Below are positions 59,101-64,000 of a DNA stretch of 64,000 nucleotides, piece by piece. Origin of the DNA: Bugula neritina. Taxonomy: Eukaryota > Bryozoa > Gymnolaemata > Cheilostomatida > Bugulidae. The notes below the pieces were generated by a model, which was not told the origin of the DNA, made no database searches, and saw only the letters and a program-made list of their open reading frames with translations. Both the position numbers and the translations under genes were made by a program. Each line of letters starts with the position of its first letter. Within the stretch, counting starts at the first letter, position 1. Location of the stretch: positions 8,480,408-8,544,407 of the forward strand of contig OZ037771.1 of NCBI GenBank assembly GCA_964035545.1, written 5' to 3'.

Positions 59101-61542
59101 GACGGGCGTTTACGTCCGGCTTGAGTGTATTGCCAGCATAAAAAAGGACTTCAAAATTGAGCGCTTTCTCAATAGTGGTAACCTCCATTATAAACAGATA
59201 GCAGTGTAGTCTGAGGTTGTTTATAGACTGGAAAAAAGCTTCAAATGCTAGCAATTTGCGCCTGGATATCGGCAGGTCACTATAGGCGATCTGAGCCAGC
59301 CATTCCACTGCGGTTGCATGCTGTGGTAGGGGCGCCTTAGGCCCACACCTCAACTCCTGCAGACGAGCCTTGGCATTTCTGGCTGCGAGTCCAAACCAGG
59401 CTCCAAGCACTTCAAAAATTATGTTGATGTCACCTCCATAGGGCTTGGCCCGTTCCGCCATACACAACCACAGGTGTAGGAGGGCTACGTGAGAGAGCCA
59501 TAGGCAAATGACCGCCACGTTGCTGAAATCCCTAAAACGTTGTTCTACACCTTCCTCCCAATAAATACTGGAGCTTTCAGACGATACCTGTCTATAGGTG
59601 GTGTCTGGTCAGCTCAGTCGTCACGGGGAATTTGGACAGAAGCCTCGAGCACTGCCTGCTCTTGAGGAGGCCCCCTCAACCGCGCCCTGTAATTCATCTT
59701 CTTGCACATCAGGTTTCACCATATCTTCTCTCTTTCTAAGAATGCATTAGCTCCTAAAGTCCCCCTGCTGCCACTGGTGTTGTGAATTTATGCAGTGCAA
59801 TAAATTACTTGAGATGATTCTGAAGAGCTAACACTAGAACATAACTTTCTTGTTATTAGACAGGAGGGAAGAAAGCGCTTGTCTGTCAGGAAATTGTATT
59901 GGAAACATGCTGAGTAAGAGTACAAGTCTAACTCTTTACAACCACAATAAAATGTCCAATAACAACTGATGAATAAGTAATAATAGTATAATCCAAAACT
60001 TCACAAGGGTAGCGTCAAAGTCCAACAGCTGCGATGGGGCAATACTTCCTTATATACGACTGCATACTGTCATTTGATCGGTCCTTCAGATGGGACTCCA
60101 TGCGGCGCCTATGCGACATCATAGTTACCGTCAGTGATTCAACTTTCTAGTGCCGATCAGTAGTATGGCATATCACGTCATATACATTTCATCACTCTAA
60201 CCAATGTCAACCAATCAGAAAAAACTGTGTATGTGATACTAACACGCCTAAATCATACACTTGTTACAGAAGAATTATGTGATAGCAGGAGTAATGATCC
60301 TTTAAGTGGTATACAAAGCAGCATTATTGAGAACACAGGCTATACTGGGGAGGCAATAATGCATATCTAAAAATCCACTACACCTGAAGAGTATTGAAAG
60401 ATGCTTTTTATTTTTGTGATGTGTAGATGTAGTGATTCATATGTCAAAACAATGAAACCAATTATCATATAAATAACTGATTAAATTTAATATAATGTTT
60501 CACTCTTTCATCTATATATTATGTGCATATTGAAGCTCTTTTTGTTCATTGACTACCACTTCAAGTCGTTTGGAAAATCAATTAAATTTAAATATGTACT
60601 TTACTGCTTGAACATTATACTTTGTGGTTTTAGGTCCTTGGAGTGATCAACACAACAACATTTATTCCTGGACCGAAATTAACTTTTGGAATTCATGACT
60701 ATGTTCTCCTGGGTGCCTCCCTTCTTGCCATAGTCTGTAACATTATTTTAATTGTGCTGAAAAAGCCTCTCAGCTTACCGGATATTATGATGATATCACT
60801 TCTGATTTGCTTGTTTGGAGCTCTCTTGTGCTTTTCACTTATAAACTTACCGATTGGGAGAGATGAAGCTGGTTGTGAAGCTATAGCAGCCATTACACAG
60901 TTCTTCTTTCTTGCATCACTCACGTGGAGCAACTCCATGGCTATTAGTATAGTGCGCAGCTTATATTCCTTGAGACTTGTGTCAAGGTCACATAGACCTT
61001 TCGTATTGTACTGTGTATATGCATTAGGACTGCCTTTGGTTTGCACTATGATAACATATATACTCTCTACCAGTCAACTCTCTATTAGTCAAAATATTTA
61101 CAGTAGTGCAGGTGTATGCTTTCTTGGAGACATTACTACACAGCTAGTTTTGTACCTAGTGCCTATATACATATTGGTAGTTACAAATTGTATAATAGGC
61201 ATTGTGGTCATGGTAAAAATATTCAACACGAGTGCAATTGCTTTAAAACAGGATAAAGTGAGGCTAAAAAAGAACATCATTACATGCTTCAAGGTTTCTA
61301 TTTGTCTGGGCTTAGGCTGGATCATGCTTTTCGCAGCTACAGCAAGCAATGATGACTTAGTGTGGCTAATCATGCAAATTTTCATAGAAACTCAGGGTGT
61401 GCTAATAGCTGGTGCAAATCTCATAAGTTGGAATTGTGTGACTTCCATTAAAACATGGAGTAAATCTAAAATAACTACTTCAGAAAGCAAAGCTACTTCA
61501 TCAACAGTAACAACATCTGTTGTTAACATAGAAATGAGGTAG
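47125..61542 (+). CDS. GPCR-B: paralogue of GPCR-A, modular somatomedin-B-like 7TM receptor (complete, 10 exons)
   Basis: Coding exons: 47125-47407, 50098-50175, 51515-51770, 53062-53312, 53826-53987, 54196-54481, 54656-54898, 55210-55308, 55579-56371, 60634-61542; phases agree and give 1119 aa. Domain order equals GPCR-A: signal peptide, two repeated cysteine-rich blocks each with an SMB-like knot, a YCA/HCA-x-CN motif and an FC-x-x-C module, then a single-exon 7TM region with the QGV motif. In-frame differences from GPCR-A: one codon fewer in exons 4 and 7, 11 residues more in the exon 9 linker before the 7TM part, two residues fewer in intracellular loop 1, and a tail five residues longer. 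No lesion was seen. Intron 9 has taken a 3.5-kb gypsy element without damage to its splice sites. Function beyond receptor is not known. Confidence 0.88.
49240..49415 (-). repeat. tRNA-derived SINE, copy in unit B
   Basis: On the minus strand: TGTAGCTGGTAGGGGTTAGA (A-box-like), then GGTCATGGGTTTGATCTTC (B-box-like), a body ending near CTATCGGCGGTTCTCACAGG. Closely related to 37196-37400. In GPCR-B intron 1; no copy at the matching place in GPCR-A. Confidence 0.75.
52098..52441. mobile_element. PIF/Harbinger-like MITE, copy 2 (both ends intact)
   Basis: 344 nt flanked by TAA at 52095-52097 and 52442-52444. Termini GCCTAGRGCCACACTGTGCG, extending inward through the palindrome TTTTCGCATGCGAAAA. 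A 3-bp TWA-type target duplication is typical of PIF/Harbinger. In GPCR-B intron 3, absent from GPCR-A intron 3. Confidence 0.85.
57212..57228 (+). repeat. Poly-G run (17 G)
   Basis: Homopolymer within the decayed pol region of the gypsy element. Confidence 0.9.
57416..57946 (-). pseudogene. RNase H and downstream pol remnant
   Basis: A 176-codon frame with LQTDYASLIWL, RWLEILVE and HDNADGLSQQ, the terminal RNase H motifs of Ty3/gypsy pol. The integrase that should follow is not found. A 17-G homopolymer (57212-57228) lies further along. Confidence 0.7.
58040..58288 (-). pseudogene. Reverse transcriptase palm remnant
   Basis: An 82-codon frame with YLHDVIIIS at the place of the family motif YLDD(V/I). 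The first catalytic Asp is His, so the enzyme would be dead. The following LKIKPSKCALLQPEVKYL is typical of Ty3/gypsy reverse transcriptases. Confidence 0.75.
58347..58535 (-). pseudogene. Retroviral-type aspartic protease remnant
   Basis: Contains TTNLLNRHLFDTL, as in the unit A element, just after where the D-[ST]-G-A active site should be; here that place reads DYIGC, so the catalytic motif is lost. Confidence 0.5.
58883..59518 (-). pseudogene. Gag-like open remnant
   Basis: The longest open frame of the element (211 codons), between the 5' LTR and the protease region. Gag is inferred from position and general character only; no zinc knuckle is seen in this frame. Confidence 0.5.
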
Positions 61543-61639
61543 TCAGCTGTGAACTTAGATAGTTTGTAATTGTTTATAAAAGTTATGAGGATTTTCAGCA
61601 AAAGATAATCATGATTACAGGTGTACTCCTTAACTCATA

Positions 61640-61795
61640 GGCTGTTACTTTATATACATGGATTGTGTATATGTATAATATATACATTAGGCCTATATAT
61701 ACATTGTATATATATATATACATACATATATATATATATATTTATATATAAACACACACAACGAGCACATATATATATATATACACACACATATA
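61640..61795. repeat. TA/CA-rich microsatellite, GPCR-B 3' flank
   Basis: Mixed TATATA and CACACA sequence at the position of the pure TA tract after GPCR-A. A candidate AATAAA follows at 61910-61915. Confidence 0.75.
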
Positions 61796-61973
61796 AAATT
61801 GCTTCTTCTTACACTTTTTTATGTTCTACGCGGTGGTACCAATAACTTGAAGATTTTTAGGCTACGGTGATTTATTACAATTATTATTAATCATTTTCTG
61901 GAATAGATCAATAAATCAAACAAGAAAAAATATATTCACACTACACTTGTACTTGCAACTGAATATAACGTAC

Positions 61974-62823
61974 TAGGGTCATTCTACGCCAAATCAACAA
62001 AGACCAAACTGACCCGTCTCGGAATTTTTTAAAACTCTTGTAGAGTATTTCAAAAGATATCAAATGAAACAATATCAATTGGTTCTTTTCAGTACATTTT
62101 TACAACTTCATGCATGCTTCAGTAACTGTATTAAGTGTAGTTTTAAATATAGGCGAAAATTGCAAAAAACGCGTCAATTTAATCCAATATTTTCCCATAA
62201 AGGAACAATCTACAAACATTCAATCTTTAATATAATATAATATATACCAACAAGTTTGAAATGAAACCACTTTGAAAAAATATATTTATAATCATGGAAT
62301 AGTGCATAATTTTATATTTTTAAGATTTCAACACACAATTGTGATGAAACTTATACCGGTAAAAAACTGAAACTTTTTATGTGATGAATATAATATAGTT
62401 GTTGAGTGCTCAAAATATCAATATTACAGCTGTTTTAAAAAGGTGCCAGAAAATTGACAAATTAAAAAAATTACCGAATTTTTGGCCTAAAAACGTAATG
62501 CAACAGGAAATTTTTCTCAACACTTAAAGCAGATTCTTTGCTTTAATTTGATTAAGCTTATGTAGAAATATCATTCATAAAAGCATTAAAAAGTTTGTTT
62601 TGCATCATCTCTGAGATACAGATCTATGAAGTTGACCTATGAAAAAAGTACCAATTTTTTACCAAAAGGTGCCATAACTACACAACTATTACGAATTAAG
62701 AGCTCATATTTGATATATTTTTATTTCACATGTTTTAGAATACTCTACTAGAATCTCGAAAAAATCTGATGAGTCTGTAAAACTCTGAAAAAAAACCTTG
62801 CCGATTTAGCGTAGAACATCCTA
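61974..62823. mobile_element. 850-nt TIR element in the GPCR-B 3' flank
   Basis: Left end TAGGGTCATTCTACGCCAAA and right end (reversed) TAGGATGTTCTACGCTAAAT are inverted, and motifs further in (GAGTATTYTAAAA) also match. TA flanks both sides. Absent at the matching place in unit A (about 40330). A partial relative of one end (TAGGGTCATTCCGTGTCAAA) is seen at 15237. No coding capacity. Confidence 0.7.
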
Positions 62824-62903
62824 TTACAAAATATCAAAATTCCTACAACAATATAAAATTCACCAATTCTAAAGCAAATATAAAGTTTTTTTGGATATCA
62901 TTA

Positions 62904-63848
62904 CTAAAGTTTGGACACTAAAAGCTGTACCATATGTGACTCATCAGCAAAGTATTTTTTAAGGAAACTATAATTAAACTGATTGGAATTACATAAACTG
63001 AATTGTGGGACAGCTTGAAAAGCAAGAGAAGATATAAGTATCAGTAATCTAGCAGTCAATCCCCACACTGTGTACACACTTTGAGTAAGTGGACAAGTGT
63101 AGTCAAAGTAATGCATGGCAATAAATGAGTGGTGTGGTGATCTGTGGGCATCCAGCTCCTGAAACCTACAGTATAAAACAAGCATACCTTTAGTGGGTCA
63201 CACAGATGTACAAATCAAAGCAGGACCAACTGCTTCTAAGTTACTCGAAAAATATTTTACATTGGAGAATTTGTGAGCATTAACTCACTAAGTGGGCAAA
63301 CCATGGCAGTGGAACTTCCCAGTTACTTATTTTATTGGAAATGGCAGATAGAAAAATTCACGCAAATATTTTGACAATGAGTCACATTTCTATTTTTACA
63401 TACTTTTACATGTTTTACTATTGAGAATAGTTAATTATGAAATCTAAGAAACTGTAAACCTGACTTTGCAAAAAGAGATCTACTGAACTCTAAATACTTT
63501 TCTAGCGTAGTTTGCCTGTGAAATAAGCATAATTTGTATAGAAGAACTTATGAATGATCGCATAGAAATTAAAAAATTGATATCATAGGCCAATTTATAT
63601 CTGATGAATACATATTAAAATACATTATTTTACATGTTTTTGGTAACTAAATATTAACAAATTGCAAAACACACTAACTTAGATAAGGGCATCCAGAAAA
63701 CGTCTCGCACTTCCATAGGATTTGCTTTCAAGTCCACTGACTTATTGAGCACTGCTATGACAGGCCATACACAGACCTTGGGAAGCGTCATGGTTGGCGG
63801 AGCTAAACCAACAACTTCTACTGAGGTTGACGCCAAACCAACTTCTTC
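62904..63848 (-). CDS. NUDT7: NUDT7-like peroxisomal CoA diphosphatase, C-terminal two exons (partial)
   Basis: Minus strand, two exons: 63848-63679 (170 nt) and 63165-62904 (262 nt), joined in phase 2 through a GTTAGT..AG intron; upstream exons lie outside the window. The first exon starts EEVGL, the end of a Nudix box (RE-x-x-EEVGL type), followed by VEVVGLAPP and NPMEVRDVFWMPL, the order seen in the NUDT7/NUDT8 CoA-diphosphatase branch. The last exon has FDYTCP and YTVWGLTARLLILISS and ends SKL, a canonical type 1 peroxisomal targeting signal; human NUDT7 ends SRL. NUDT7 hydrolyses CoA and acyl-CoA in peroxisomes. The gene is convergent with GPCR-B. The second exon, but not the first, was copied into unit A. 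Confidence 0.85.
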
Positions 63849-64000
63849 CTAGTATTATAAAACATCTCCTGATTTTGCCAACAAGCTTAAACAAGTAAAC
63901 TCAGAGATAATATTATACGAATGATCAGATGTGTACAAAATCAAATAAATACTCAAATGAATATCTCGATATTCCATCACCTTGAGAAATAAAGTGAGCA

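Larger units (their letters stand above)
56865..60382 (-). mobile_element. Decayed Ty3/gypsy-type LTR retrotransposon in GPCR-B intron 9
   Basis: Minus-strand element absent from GPCR-A. Its 5' LTR is 60382-59778 (605 nt), starting TGTAGTGGATTTT and ending CACAACA, then a primer-site-like AGTGGCAGCAGGGGGAC. Gag, protease, reverse transcriptase and RNase H remnants follow in order. Only about 100 nt of the other LTR remain (56865 to about 56965), so integrase and most of the 3' LTR are deleted. Flanks GCTG and CCTG may be a mutated 4-bp target duplication. Confidence 0.8.
43545..63480. repeat. Segmental duplication unit B
   Basis: Counterpart of unit A (10676-41000): upstream flank, all ten receptor exons, introns, 3' flank and NUDT7 last exon in the same order and orientation. 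Beyond about 63480 the sequence goes on into the NUDT7 intron, which unit A lacks. Confidence 0.85.

Overview
The window is nuclear DNA of an AT-rich invertebrate metazoan. Its genes are split into small exons with canonical GT..AG introns. The orthologues LAMTOR4, ATP6AP2 and a NUDT7-type Nudix hydrolase are animal-like, and the noncoding part is full of MITEs, tRNA-derived SINEs and decayed Ty3/gypsy elements. Sequence alone does not fix the phylum; a sponge or another early-branching marine animal is possible, but this is a guess. All exon models below were built by eye from splice signals, reading phase and family similarity.

Layout. (1) 1-212, minus: the 5' coding end of a U2SURP/SR140-like splicing factor running off the window. 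(2) 2579-3725, minus: a complete three-exon LAMTOR4 (93 aa). (3) 6428-10156, plus: a complete eight-exon ATP6AP2/prorenin receptor (349 aa). LAMTOR4 and ATP6AP2 lie head to head, and both products act with the V-ATPase at the lysosome. (4) From about 10.68 kb to the end of the window, a tandem segmental duplication. Unit A (about 10.68-41.0 kb) and unit B (about 43.55-63.48 kb) each carry a ten-exon gene for a large modular seven-transmembrane receptor, 1107 aa (GPCR-A) and 1119 aa (GPCR-B). Each unit is followed on the opposite strand by the last exon of a NUDT7-like peroxisomal CoA diphosphatase. Only unit B keeps a further NUDT7 exon; unit A has an orphan last exon that has also lost the terminal SKL signal.

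The receptors begin with a signal peptide and have a cysteine-rich ectodomain made of two repeated blocks: somatomedin-B-like knot, YCA-x-CN module, then a CE-x-GPV / FC-x-x-C module. A secretin/methuselah-like 7TM region lies in one terminal exon. Both copies look intact.

The duplication works as a natural before/after experiment: aligning unit A with unit B shows which sequences are later insertions. Unit A has at least a dozen: a hAT/Mutator-like MITE with an 8-bp target duplication, several foldback MITEs, a three-layer nested MITE, a gypsy element, a solo LTR, a 6.4-kb TIR element with a 9-bp target duplication, a truncated relative of it, two MITEs with tandem-repeat termini, and a SINE. 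Unit B has fewer: a PIF/Harbinger-like MITE, a gypsy element, a SINE and an 850-bp TIR element. Dispersed islands of degenerate sequence in which every second triplet is AGT or ACT recur across the window and are not ordinary microsatellites.
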